Source: Mycobacterium sp. SMC-8
GTDB lineage: Bacteria > Actinomycetota > Actinomycetes > Mycobacteriales > Mycobacteriaceae
Direction: 5' to 3'
Assembly (NCBI RefSeq): GCF_025263565.1
Contig: NZ_CP079865.1
Span: 4,588,001-4,652,000 of the forward strand
DNA length: 64,000 bases
Part shown: one piece after another, positions 16,109-23,648 of the stretch
Layout of the letters: every line of letters begins with the position of its first letter
Numbering within the stretch: position 1 is the first letter of the stretch
The notes under the pieces: generated by a model
What the model was told of the DNA's origin: nothing
The model's input: only the letters and a program-made list of their open reading frames with translations
The model's database searches: none
Position numbers and translations under genes: made by a program

Positions 16109-17712
16109 GCACCGCACTGCGCACCCTGGTCGGCATCCGTGCGCTGGCCGCACACCGTGCCCGACGCCGACCGACGACACCGGCCGAGCTGGCCAAACGG
16201 ATGATCCCCGGTTACCGAATCACGCCGACGATTGCGCTCATCTCGGATGCCATCGCTGACGCGGTGGCCAACCCTGACCGGCGTTACATCATCAGCACGC
16301 CGCCGCGCACGGGCAAGAGCGTGCTCACCTCTCAGGTCGGCACCGTGTTTGCGTTGGCGAGCAACCCGGACGCGATGATCATCCTGCGGTCGTACTCGGA
16401 CTCGCTGGCTGAGGAGCACTCGCGTGCAGCGCGGCGGCTGATCGAGGATCACGGCGGCGTCCTCGGCGTCGCGCTGTCGACGGAGAAGGCCAGTGTCGGC
16501 CGATGGCAGCTCGCGAATCGTCGCGGTGGTCTGCTGGCCGGTGGCATCCTGTCCGGTGCAACCGGATTCGGCGCGGATCTGTTGATCGTGGACGACCCGA
16601 TCAAGAACAGTGTTGAGGCTGACTCGGCCGCGTACCGACGCCGATTGAGTGCGGAGTTTCGCGCGTCGCTGCTATCCCGCCTGCATCCCGGCGCCTCGGT
16701 GGTGATCGTGGCCACGAGATGGGCAGAAGAGGACTTGTCCGGCGAGCTGCTAGCCGAGGATGGCACACGCTGGCAGCACGTCAACGTGCCCGCGATCAGC
16801 ACGCCTGGCGTGCCCGACGCCCTGGACCGTGAGCCCGGCGTCGGTATGACGACGGCGCTCGGTGAGCGCAGCGTCGGCGACTTCGAGGAGATCAGGCGGG
16901 CGGTGGGCTCGCGGGCGTGGGCTGCGCTCTACCTCGGTGTACCGAGCACCCCCGAGGGCACGCTGATTCGGGCCGACTGGCTGGAGACGTGGCGTCTGCC
17001 CGCGGCCCCGCCGCGGCCGATCAGGACTGTGGTGGGCGTCGACCCGTCAGATTCGGGTAGCGGCGACTCGTGCGGCATCGTGGCGGCGTCGATCAGCTCT
17101 GACGGCACGGTGGCGGTGATTGCTGATGCCAGCGCGCCGCTCACCTCTGAGCAGTGGGCCAGAGCTGCGGTCGAGCTGGCCATCGACACCGGCGCGTCGG
17201 AGATCGCGGTTGAGGGGTTCGCAGCTCGTGAGACGTATGTGCGGGTGGTCAAGGATGCGCTGGCTCGATACCGGATGAACCACCCGATCAGGGTCACGTC
17301 GTGGCCACCGAAGGGCAGCGGCCGGGGCGGTGGCGATGCGCTGGCGCGCTCATCTGCGCTGCTGCAAGGTCTGGAGGTCGGCACGGTGCGGATCGCGGGT
17401 CACCTGCCCGAGCTGGAGGACGCCGCGGTGGGATGGCAGGTCGGCCAGCATCAGCCTGACCAGCTCGCCGCCCTGGTGGTCGCGCATGACGTGTTGGTGC
17501 ACAGCCTTGCCCAGCAGGTGACCTTCACCAACCCGGCTGCGCGGGGCGGTCTGCGGGACCGCGGCGACACCCGATCTCCGATTGAGCAGCGGCTCGGCGG
17601 GCGGCCCGGTCTGGCCAGCGTGACGCCGATAAATCCGCGGCTGACCCGGCGCATCAGCGGTGGCGGGTATGACCCGCTCGGGTACCAGAGGACAACGCGA
17701 CGCAGCTTCTGA
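16105..17712 (+). CDS. Terminase large subunit (TerL)
   Basis: 535 residues from ATG 16105. The ATPase domain has Walker A STPPRTGKSVLTSQ near residue 66 and Walker B LLIVDDPIKN near 160, followed by the coupling-motif stretch VIVATRWAEEDL. The RNase-H-like nuclease domain starts at VVGVDPSDSGSGDSCGIV near residue 311 (Asp) with SEIAVEGF as the second acidic site. This packages DNA into procapsids. In this element no portal or capsid assembly set is recognised, so it would act on borrowed virions, or it is a prophage relic. It is intact and convergent with the serine recombinase gene. Confidence 0.93.
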   Translation: MSTALRTLVGIRALAAHRARRRPTTPAELAKRMIPGYRITPTIALISDAIADAVANPDRRYIISTPPRTGKSVLTSQVGTVFALASNPDAMIILRSYSDSLAEEHSRAARRLIEDHGGVLGVALSTEKASVGRWQLANRRGGLLAGGILSGATGFGADLLIVDDPIKNSVEADSAAYRRRLSAEFRASLLSRLHPGASVVIVATRWAEEDLSGELLAEDGTRWQHVNVPAISTPGVPDALDREPGVGMTTALGERSVGDFEEIRRAVGSRAWAALYLGVPSTPEGTLIRADWLETWRLPAAPPRPIRTVVGVDPSDSGSGDSCGIVAASISSDGTVAVIADASAPLTSEQWARAAVELAIDTGASEIAVEGFAARETYVRVVKDALARYRMNHPIRVTSWPPKGSGRGGGDALARSSALLQGLEVGTVRIAGHLPELEDAAVGWQVGQHQPDQLAALVVAHDVLVHSLAQQVTFTNPAARGGLRDRGDTRSPIEQRLGGRPGLASVTPINPRLTRRISGGGYDPLGYQRTTRRSF

Positions 17713-17862
17713 TCGTGGGCTCGTGACGGGGCCGGCGTTGCGCAAGATGGTGCGCGCGGTCGGCCCCGTCGCTGTTGAAGGCCTGCCCGTGTCGGCGCCC
17801 GGTGCTGATCGCCGATTTGGGGGCTCACTGTGGAGTTGTCAAAGGGCAGAACGGAAGTCGGG

Positions 17863-18555
17863 TCAGGCGGTGACTGCCTCGGCACGTAGCCGCGCGGCGT
17901 CCTGGCCGTCGAGCACGACGCGCACCGTTGAGGCGTGCCACTTGCCGCCTGTGGCGGTGGGCACGTTGTCGGCGGTCAGGTCGGCGGCGATGGCGCGCAG
18001 GGCCATGCCGCGTGCTCGCGCGGCGAGGATGCGCTCGACGACCTCGGTCGGCAGGCTCGACGGACGGCCGAGTCGCACACCCTGGGCTCGCTTGACGGCC
18101 AGGGCTTCGCGGGTGCGCTGGCTGATCAGGCGCCGCTCCAACTGGGAGAACACGGCCATCATCGAGGCGGTGGCCTCACCGGCCGGTGTGCTGGTGTCGA
18201 TGGCCAGGTCACAGGTGACCAGCTCCCACCCGCCCCGGCGGGCGCGTTCCATCAGCTTGGCCGTGTCGAGCACCGACCGGGAGATCCGGTCGAGCTTTGC
18301 GGCCAGGAGCCCGGCGGCGTCACCGAGCTCGACGGCGGCGACGGCGCCGGCCAGGCCGGGTCGGTGCTCGATGCCCTTGCCGCCTGAGATCCCCTCATCG
18401 GCGTGCCAGGCAACGATGGTCCACCCGCGGCGGTCGGCTTCGGCGGTGATGGCGGCGCGCTGGGCATCGAGCCCGGCGCCGCTGGTGGCCTGTTCCTCGG
18501 TGCTTACGCGGATGTAGGCCACGACGGTCCCGGCCGGGGCGGTGCGGCGTGCCAT
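17863..18555 (-). CDS. Serine recombinase (resolvase/invertase family)
   Basis: 230 residues. The catalytic domain begins VVAYIRVSTEEQ with Ser18 as nucleophile, and continues with GLDAQR, DEGISGGKGIEHRPGL, KLDRISRSVLD and FSQLERRLISQRTREALAVKRAQG. A C-terminal HTH follows (LRAIAADLTADNVPT-type segment). The length matches resolvase/invertase-type or small-integrase proteins rather than large serine integrases. The ribosome site AGAGGA precedes ATG 18555. Because the element already has a tyrosine integrase, this enzyme may resolve multimers, invert DNA or be a relic of an earlier insertion. I see no obvious inverted crossover sites nearby. Confidence 0.9.
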   Translation of the reverse strand: MARRTAPAGTVVAYIRVSTEEQATSGAGLDAQRAAITAEADRRGWTIVAWHADEGISGGKGIEHRPGLAGAVAAVELGDAAGLLAAKLDRISRSVLDTAKLMERARRGGWELVTCDLAIDTSTPAGEATASMMAVFSQLERRLISQRTREALAVKRAQGVRLGRPSSLPTEVVERILAARARGMALRAIAADLTADNVPTATGGKWHASTVRVVLDGQDAARLRAEAVTA

Positions 18556-18710
18556 CAGATCCTCTCTTCGATCACGGTCTCGGCGGCAAGCTGGCCAAGG
18601 TCGAGGTCATCGAGCACCGCGGCGGCGCGCGCGGCCTCTTCGGGGTTGGAGAACAGGAACCGGGCGGTGAGCACCCGGCGCGGGTTGGGTTCGTAGGCGT
18701 TGGTGCTCAC
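18555..18710 (-). CDS. Small protein upstream of, and overlapping, the recombinase gene
   Basis: A 51-residue product from GTG 18710: starts STNAYEPNPRRVLTARFLFS and ends DLGQLAAETVIEERI. Its stop shares a base with the recombinase ATG (TGATG), a sign of translational coupling. It is helical and acidic in the second half. No family is recognised. Genuine coding is supported by end-to-end packing with its neighbours and a good spread of charged residues. Confidence 0.5.
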   Translation of the reverse strand: MSTNAYEPNPRRVLTARFLFSNPEEAARAAAVLDDLDLGQLAAETVIEERI

Positions 18711-18895
18711 TGGGCGTCTCCAGCCTGGTGATGGCAGACGACGCAGGTGAACTCACCGAACAGCGGACCCATCGGGACGATGCCTTCGGCGTCATCGAGC
18801 GCGTGCGTGTGGTCGGTGCACAGCCCGAACTCACGACCGGACGCTCGATGCAGGACGGCGACGCCAGTCGACACGATGCCCATGCCGGCGGTCAT
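18707..18895 (-). CDS. Small Cys/His (zinc-finger-like) protein
   Basis: 62 residues from ATG 18895. FGLCTDHTHALDD and FTCVVCHHQ provide CxxH and CxxCHH ligands spaced about 30 residues apart, a plausible single zinc site. Start and stop overlap both neighbours by 4 bp, forming a tight leftward operon 19128 to 17863. Function unknown; small zinc-finger proteins of this kind are common in mycobacteriophage early regions. Confidence 0.6.
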   Translation of the reverse strand: MTAGMGIVSTGVAVLHRASGREFGLCTDHTHALDDAEGIVPMGPLFGEFTCVVCHHQAGDAQ

Positions 18896-19128
18896 GCCAC
18901 GGTCTCCAGCGCGTAGGCCGAACCGATGCAGACCTGTGAGCACGCTTCGCACTCCCAGTAGCCGGCTTTGCTGACGCGGCCAGCCTCGCAGAGGTAGCCG
19001 ACCAGCTCGACGAACGCGGTGACCCGCTCGTAATCGGTGTCGACGTCCTGCAGGTCGAACGCGGAGTAGTCATCGTTGACGATGGCCGGGGCGCAGGTAT
19101 CGCAGACGTGGTAGACGGTGGCGGTCAT
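18892..19128 (-). CDS. Small Cys4 zinc-finger-like protein
   Basis: 78 residues from ATG 19128. N-terminal YHVCDTCAPAIVNDDYSAF and C-terminal WECEACSQVCIGSAY supply CxxC and CxxC-x3-C, the pattern of small zinc-binding mycobacteriophage and actinobacterial proteins. It is the first gene of the leftward four-gene operon ending with the serine recombinase. The exact role is unknown; it may be a transcription or recombination accessory. Confidence 0.65.
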   Translation of the reverse strand: MTATVYHVCDTCAPAIVNDDYSAFDLQDVDTDYERVTAFVELVGYLCEAGRVSKAGYWECEACSQVCIGSAYALETVA

Positions 19129-19171
19129 GGTGGTCAGTCCTCTCGTGGTGGGTCGGTGGTTGGCGGGGTGG

Positions 19172-19366
19172 TCACTGGTACTCGATGCCGGACAGGTGCA
19201 GCACGTCATCCGCGGCGTCAGCGCCCGGGCCGGTACCGGGCGCCCACACAGCTGCGCACGGGCTTGAGCAAACGGTGTCAGACGCCGCGAGCGGCGCCGC
19301 CGACGCGACCGGCGCGACAGCAATAGCAATGGCACTGAACAGTATTCGACCGATTTGTGTACGCAT
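19172..19366 (-). CDS. Short secreted protein (cargo)
   Basis: 64 residues from ATG 19366. A basic start (MRTQIGR) is followed by the hydrophobic ILFSAIAIAVAPVASA with a signal-peptidase-I-like ASA site. The mature peptide is only about 38 residues and has two Cys (VCSSPC), which could form one disulfide. This is the second exported protein in the element. No family is recognised. Confidence 0.55.
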   Translation of the reverse strand: MRTQIGRILFSAIAIAVAPVASAAPLAASDTVCSSPCAAVWAPGTGPGADAADDVLHLSGIEYQ

Positions 19367-19562
19367 GGCCTGAAAATACCGTCCGACCACGGCGTGTCAG
19401 AGCTAACAGGTACAGGGGGCCAACCGTGCCCAAAATTTCTGCAGAATCGGACTCTGGAAACGATGACTTTGCCGTGAAAGACGTTGCAGTCAAACATGAT
19501 TCGACACGCCGTAGCACGTCGCAACGGCGTAGCGCCGCACCACCATGTGCTCTGCTAGAGCC

Positions 19563-19808
19563 ATGAGTGCTTTCGTAGCAACCGATCCGGCGTCACGATC
19601 AGCGTCGAGCTGGTCGTCCACGCTGGCCGTTCTCAAGTCGCGCGGTGTGCCCGACACCGACCCGCGCATCGTCGAAGCTAGGGACGCGCTGGCGTACTGG
19701 CGAGTGCGCCGGGTGATCGACGCTGAGCGCGGGAACCTCTCGCCCGAGCACATCCCGGCGCTGGCCGACATGCTCAAGCACGCGCACGCCGGGGCGGTGC
19801 GCCGATGA
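19563..19808 (+). CDS. Small helical protein, paralogue of the gene at 15621
   Basis: 81 residues from ATG 19563 (TAGAG upstream; ATG 19545 is possible). The W-ST-L-VL-SRG and EA-ALA-WR signature aligns with the 15621 product, indicating a duplication inside the element or a reassortment of modules. It is coupled to the next gene by ATGA. It opens the second rightward operon, after the divergent zinc-finger/recombinase operon. Confidence 0.65.
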   Translation: MSAFVATDPASRSASSWSSTLAVLKSRGVPDTDPRIVEARDALAYWRVRRVIDAERGNLSPEHIPALADMLKHAHAGAVRR

Positions 19809-20503
19809 GCACGCGCACGATGACCCGGCGCGGTGCGAGCACGGCACCGAACGCCGCGGTGTATTCACAGACAGAACTGCGCGCACGGCGCCGGGCCGGA
19901 CTCTCGGCCGTCTACACCGGGGAGTTCGACCTCACCGCCGAGATTGCCGACATCATCGGGCCGTTGGCTGAACGGGCCGCGAGGCAGAGCAACCCGCCGC
20001 ACATGTTCGGCCCCCGCGTCGCGGATCTCATCGACGCCGTGCACGGCGAGTTGGTCTCCACCATCGTCGGGTGGCTGGCCGAGATCGACGCCGCCGAACG
20101 GGTCCAGCGCGAAGGTGCACACCTGGACTCGGCCGGCCGAAAGCAGGCAGTGCGGCACCTGACCGACCTCGCGCCCCGACCGCCGGCCCCGACAGTTGGC
20201 GCCGATGAGCTGGCGTCGGGGAGTTGGGCGGGCGCGTTGGTCGACATGGCGCGTCCGTACTCGGCCCCGCTGGCCGCTCTGCTGGGCCGGTCGCGGCCAC
20301 CCGGAGACCCGAACCTGCGTGCGTCGGCATCGCGGAGCGAGAGGCTGTGTGACCTCTTGCGCGAAGTCGACACCGCCGCAAGGCAACTGGAGATCCGCAT
20401 CGAGAAGGCCGACCAGGCCGCGCAGCGCCGAGGACCGGCGGCGTCACTCACCCCGGAGCAGGCCAAGCGAGCCGAACTCCGACAACTCGGAATCGAGGTC
20501 TGA
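19805..20503 (+). CDS. Hypothetical protein with a C-terminal coiled-coil-like region
   Basis: 232 residues. Basic N-terminus, then YTGEFDLTAEIADIIGPLAERAARQSNPPHMFGPRVADLI, a helical midsection, and a C-terminal LCDLLREVDTAARQLEIRIEKADQAAQ segment with heptad-like spacing. I do not recognise the family. Placement directly before the 20510 gene, after a TerL module, would fit a structural or scaffold-like role in a phage genome. That is positional inference only. Confidence 0.6.
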   Translation: MSTRTMTRRGASTAPNAAVYSQTELRARRRAGLSAVYTGEFDLTAEIADIIGPLAERAARQSNPPHMFGPRVADLIDAVHGELVSTIVGWLAEIDAAERVQREGAHLDSAGRKQAVRHLTDLAPRPPAPTVGADELASGSWAGALVDMARPYSAPLAALLGRSRPPGDPNLRASASRSERLCDLLREVDTAARQLEIRIEKADQAAQRRGPAASLTPEQAKRAELRQLGIEV

Positions 20504-20509
20504 TCCACC

Positions 20510-21325
20510 ATGACCACAGCGCTTTTGCCCGTCGAGTTCACACCGCCGGTTGCCGCGCCGACGCACCCGCTGGGCCTGGACGCCGCCACGACGTGGATCG
20601 AAACAGCGTCGCCGGAGGAGGCCCGGCGGTGGCTGCCCGCGGGTGTCCAATTCCGCCGTCTCGCCCATGGCCCCACCTCGGCGTCCGGTGTCTGGGGAGC
20701 GCCGTGGTGCGTCGACCCCGACGACCTGGCCCCCGACGACCTCAAGGCGGGCCCGCCCGTCGGAGACGACGACCCCGACCCGTTCACCGCCATGACGGTC
20801 TGGGCATCCGACCGGCTGCAGGAATGTGGCAACCTCTCGGCGTTCGACCGGGCACAGGCCGTCGAACGCGCCCAACAGACGTTCGCGCTCACCGAACCGC
20901 TTGCCGTCGAGACTGAGTTCACTGCGCGGCTGCTCGCCGACGCCCCGAGCCCCACCCCTGCCGACGATCTGGTCGCGGCGGTGGGTCACCTCGAGCAGGC
21001 GTTCGCGACCACGGGCACGGTTGGGCTCGTGCACGCCCGCGTCGGATTGCTCGCCGTGGCCGAGCATCTGCGCCTGGTCGTCCGCGATCCGGGGACGCCG
21101 GGTGTCCTGCAGACCCCGGCCGGTCACCGATGGGTGTTCGGCGCCGGGTACGCGACGCCGCTGGGTGAGCGGCTGATCGGTACCACCCCCACCTACGGGT
21201 GGCGCGACGAGATCGCGGTACGGGAAGCGCTCGACCCGTGGAGGAACCAGTTCCTGGCCGTCGCCGAACGCTCGGTCGTAGTCGGGTACGAGGCCGTCAT
21301 CGGCGCCGCGGTGATCACCCCATGA
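20510..21325 (+). CDS. Unknown protein with features recalling actinophage structural proteins
   Basis: 271 residues. Noted segments are SGVWGAPWCVD near residue 63, DPFTAMTVWASDRLQ near 85, TVGLVHARVGLLA near 173, TPAGHRWVFGAGYATPLG near 204 and NQFLAVAERSVVVGYE near 249. In memory these resemble the order of conserved blocks in a group of uncharacterised actinophage virion-region proteins (Cys after a TxxWC-like motif, IHA, GAGY, AERT-V-G). I cannot confirm this without a search. If true, the element would encode at least one virion component. There is no signal peptide or transmembrane segment. Confidence 0.55.
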   Translation: MTTALLPVEFTPPVAAPTHPLGLDAATTWIETASPEEARRWLPAGVQFRRLAHGPTSASGVWGAPWCVDPDDLAPDDLKAGPPVGDDDPDPFTAMTVWASDRLQECGNLSAFDRAQAVERAQQTFALTEPLAVETEFTARLLADAPSPTPADDLVAAVGHLEQAFATTGTVGLVHARVGLLAVAEHLRLVVRDPGTPGVLQTPAGHRWVFGAGYATPLGERLIGTTPTYGWRDEIAVREALDPWRNQFLAVAERSVVVGYEAVIGAAVITP

Positions 21326-21483
21326 CCGCCGTCGTGCGGGAGGGGCTGCGACACACACGAGGCCGTCGCAGCCTCTCCCACACCACAGCGGGAGCCAGGC
21401 GTCGTGGTGGCGGTGGACAGGCCGTGGACCGCACCGCCACCACGACGACCGAACGCGACCCAATGCCCGCAGATGGTCGTTAA
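21322..21483 (+). CDS. Small Arg-rich ORF
   Basis: A 53-codon ORF whose ATG overlaps the previous stop (ATGA). The product is rich in Arg, Gly and Thr (RHTRGRRSLSHTTAGARRR) with no domain. It could be a small basic nucleic-acid-binding protein or a chance frame; only the start/stop overlap supports it. Confidence 0.3.
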   Translation: MTAVVREGLRHTRGRRSLSHTTAGARRRGGGGQAVDRTATTTTERDPMPADGR

Positions 21484-21492
21484 GCTCGCGCG

Positions 21493-21918
21493 GTGGCAAA
21501 CATGAAACCCGGTAATGGCGTTCTTGCGGTGGCTGCTGTGCTGTTCGTGGCTACTGCTCTATTCGCACTGTGGAATGTGGACAACAGGGACGGTATCGCC
21601 TGCGGCGGGTGGATGTTCCCGAATGACTCGTGGGCAAAGTCGGCAGACGCCTCGCAAAGTAGTGACAATGCTATGGACGCGTATCGCAGTTCATTGCTCG
21701 GGGGCCGCTACGCCGGTGATCCCACGTCGACTGAGCAAGTGGACGCATGCGCCGCGGCCCGGGGCGAGAGAACACCGTTCGTCATCGTCCTCGGGGTTGC
21801 GACTCTTGCAGCCCTAGTCGTCGGCGTCCTGCGCCGGTATCAGCCGCGCGGCTCATCGGACGGAAACACTTCGGGGAACCAGAAACCTATCCCGCGGATA
21901 CGTCGTGACGAAGATTGA
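21493..21918 (+). CDS. Small two-helix membrane protein
   Basis: 141 residues from GTG 21493. Transmembrane helix one is GVLAVAAVLFVATALFAL (about residues 9-26), then a Cys-containing, probably extracytoplasmic loop of about 70 residues, and a second helix FVIVLGVATLAALVVGVL (about 97-114) with a charged cytoplasmic tail. Function unknown. It is followed closely by the interrupted HExxH gene, so the two may form a membrane-linked pair. Confidence 0.6.
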   Translation: MANMKPGNGVLAVAAVLFVATALFALWNVDNRDGIACGGWMFPNDSWAKSADASQSSDNAMDAYRSSLLGGRYAGDPTSTEQVDACAAARGERTPFVIVLGVATLAALVVGVLRRYQPRGSSDGNTSGNQKPIPRIRRDED

Positions 21919-21985
21919 GGAGCACTCGATGAGCAAGACCGGCAGGGCTTACCGACTGACACCCGCCGACCGTGAGCGCTTAGCC

Positions 21986-23643
21986 TGAATCCACCGATGA
22001 ATTGCCTGGTAGGCGAGTGTTGATATGAGGAAAGTGCCCTCTGAGCTGCGATGATGAGTGTTCCTTACGCACTTATCGGCACAACTTCAGAAAGGCACTT
22101 CCGGTGAAAGTGTCCCATAGGTTCACTGCCTCGGCGGCCGTCTTCGACGACGAGCATCTCGTGTCCTGCGCCGGATTGGTCCCGGTCATGGCATTGGCCG
22201 CCCAGACGGCCTTGCCGCAGCTATTAACCGACAAGGTGCTCATCGTCGAACCGAGGATCAAATCCGGGTCGGCCAACCCTGCACCGAAACTAAGCACCGT
22301 GATTGCCGGGATGTGCGCCGGCGCCGACAGCATCGACGACCTCGACGTCGTGCGATCAGGCGGCATGAGAACCCTGTTCAATGGGGTGTACGCGCCCTCG
22401 ACTATCGGAACCCTGCTGCGGGAGTTCACCTTCGGACACGCCCGGCAACTGGAGTCCGTGCTGCGCGAGCACCTGGCCGGGCTCTGCACACGGGCCGATC
22501 TGCTTCCCGGCGCCGACGACCGAGCGTTCATCGACATCGACTCACTGCTACGTCCGGTCTACGGACACGCCAAACAGGGCGCCTCCTACGGACACACCAA
22601 AATCGCGGGCAAACAGATCCTGCGCAAAGGCCTGTCACCGTTGATCACCACAATCAGCACCCCCACCGGCGCGCCGGTGATCGCCGGCGCCCGGCTGCGA
22701 GCCGGCAAAACCAACTCCGGCAAGGGCGCAGCCCGGATGGTCGCCCAAGCCATCGCCACCGCCCGCGCCGCCGGGGTCACCGGCCCGATCCTGGTACGCG
22801 GCGACTCGGCCTACGGCAACAGCACCGTGACCGCCGCCTGCCGCCGCGCCGGTGCTCAGTTCTCGTTGGTGCTGACCAAAACTCGCGCTGTCACGGCGGC
22901 CATCGCATCCATCGACGAGCACGCCTGGATTCCCGTGCAATATCCCGGCGCGATTCGTGATCCCGACACCGGAGCATGGATCTCCGATGCCGAAGTCGCC
23001 GAGATCACCCACACCGCCTTTACCTCCACCGACAGCCCGATCACCGCACGGTTGATCGTGCGACGGGTCAAAGACGCCCGCTTCCCCGATGCGCTGTTTC
23101 CGGTGTGGCGGTATCACCCGTTCTTCACCGACACCGACGAACCCACCGCCGCGGCCGACATCACCCACCGCCGCCACGCGATCATCGAGACCGTGTTCGC
23201 CGATCTGATCGACGGACCCCTGGCGCACATGCCCTCGGGACGATTCGGCGCGAACTCGGCGTGGATCCTGTGCGCTGCGATCGCCCACAACCTGCTGCGT
23301 GCCGCTGGCGTGCTCGCCGGCGGCGCCCACGCAGTGGCCCGGGGAGCCACCCTGCGCCGCAAGATCATCACCATTCCCGCCAGACTGGTCCGACCCCAAC
23401 GCCGCCCCGTTCTGCATCTACCCAGCCACTGGCCCTGGGCACAGCACTGGCTCACCCTGTGGCGCAACACCATCGGCTACAGCCCACCACAACCGGCAAC
23501 ACCCTGACCACCCGGCCGAACAGGCCCCTACCGGAGCGCACAGGAAAAGCTGGGCAGACCAGCGGATCCCACCTGCCCGCACCAAACCCAGCCACCGAAA
23601 TTACCCCCGGCCACCATCAGGAAGGCCGATCCACGGATTGAGG
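21986..23643 (+). mobile_element. IS1380-family element, copy A
   Basis: 1658 bp between CTTAG at 21981-21985 and CTTAG at 23644-23648. The ends are CCTGAATCCACCGAT (left) and, read inward on the other strand, CCTCAATCCGTGGAT (right), an imperfect 15-bp inverted repeat. One transposase gene occupies most of it. It shares its right-hand CTTAG with copy B. Confidence 0.9.
22104..23507 (+). CDS. IS1380-family transposase, copy A
   Basis: 467 residues from GTG 22104. DDE elements include the segments GADDRAFIDIDSLLRPVYGHAKQG (first Asp region), ILVRGDSAYGNSTV (second Asp) and HAIIETVFADLIDG (Glu), all typical of IS1380/IS4-like transposases. The frame is full length and looks functional. It differs considerably from copy B, so the tandem pair is not a recent duplication of one element. 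Confidence 0.93.
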   Translation: MKVSHRFTASAAVFDDEHLVSCAGLVPVMALAAQTALPQLLTDKVLIVEPRIKSGSANPAPKLSTVIAGMCAGADSIDDLDVVRSGGMRTLFNGVYAPSTIGTLLREFTFGHARQLESVLREHLAGLCTRADLLPGADDRAFIDIDSLLRPVYGHAKQGASYGHTKIAGKQILRKGLSPLITTISTPTGAPVIAGARLRAGKTNSGKGAARMVAQAIATARAAGVTGPILVRGDSAYGNSTVTAACRRAGAQFSLVLTKTRAVTAAIASIDEHAWIPVQYPGAIRDPDTGAWISDAEVAEITHTAFTSTDSPITARLIVRRVKDARFPDALFPVWRYHPFFTDTDEPTAAADITHRRHAIIETVFADLIDGPLAHMPSGRFGANSAWILCAAIAHNLLRAAGVLAGGAHAVARGATLRRKIITIPARLVRPQRRPVLHLPSHWPWAQHWLTLWRNTIGYSPPQPATP

Positions 23644-23648
23644 CTTAG

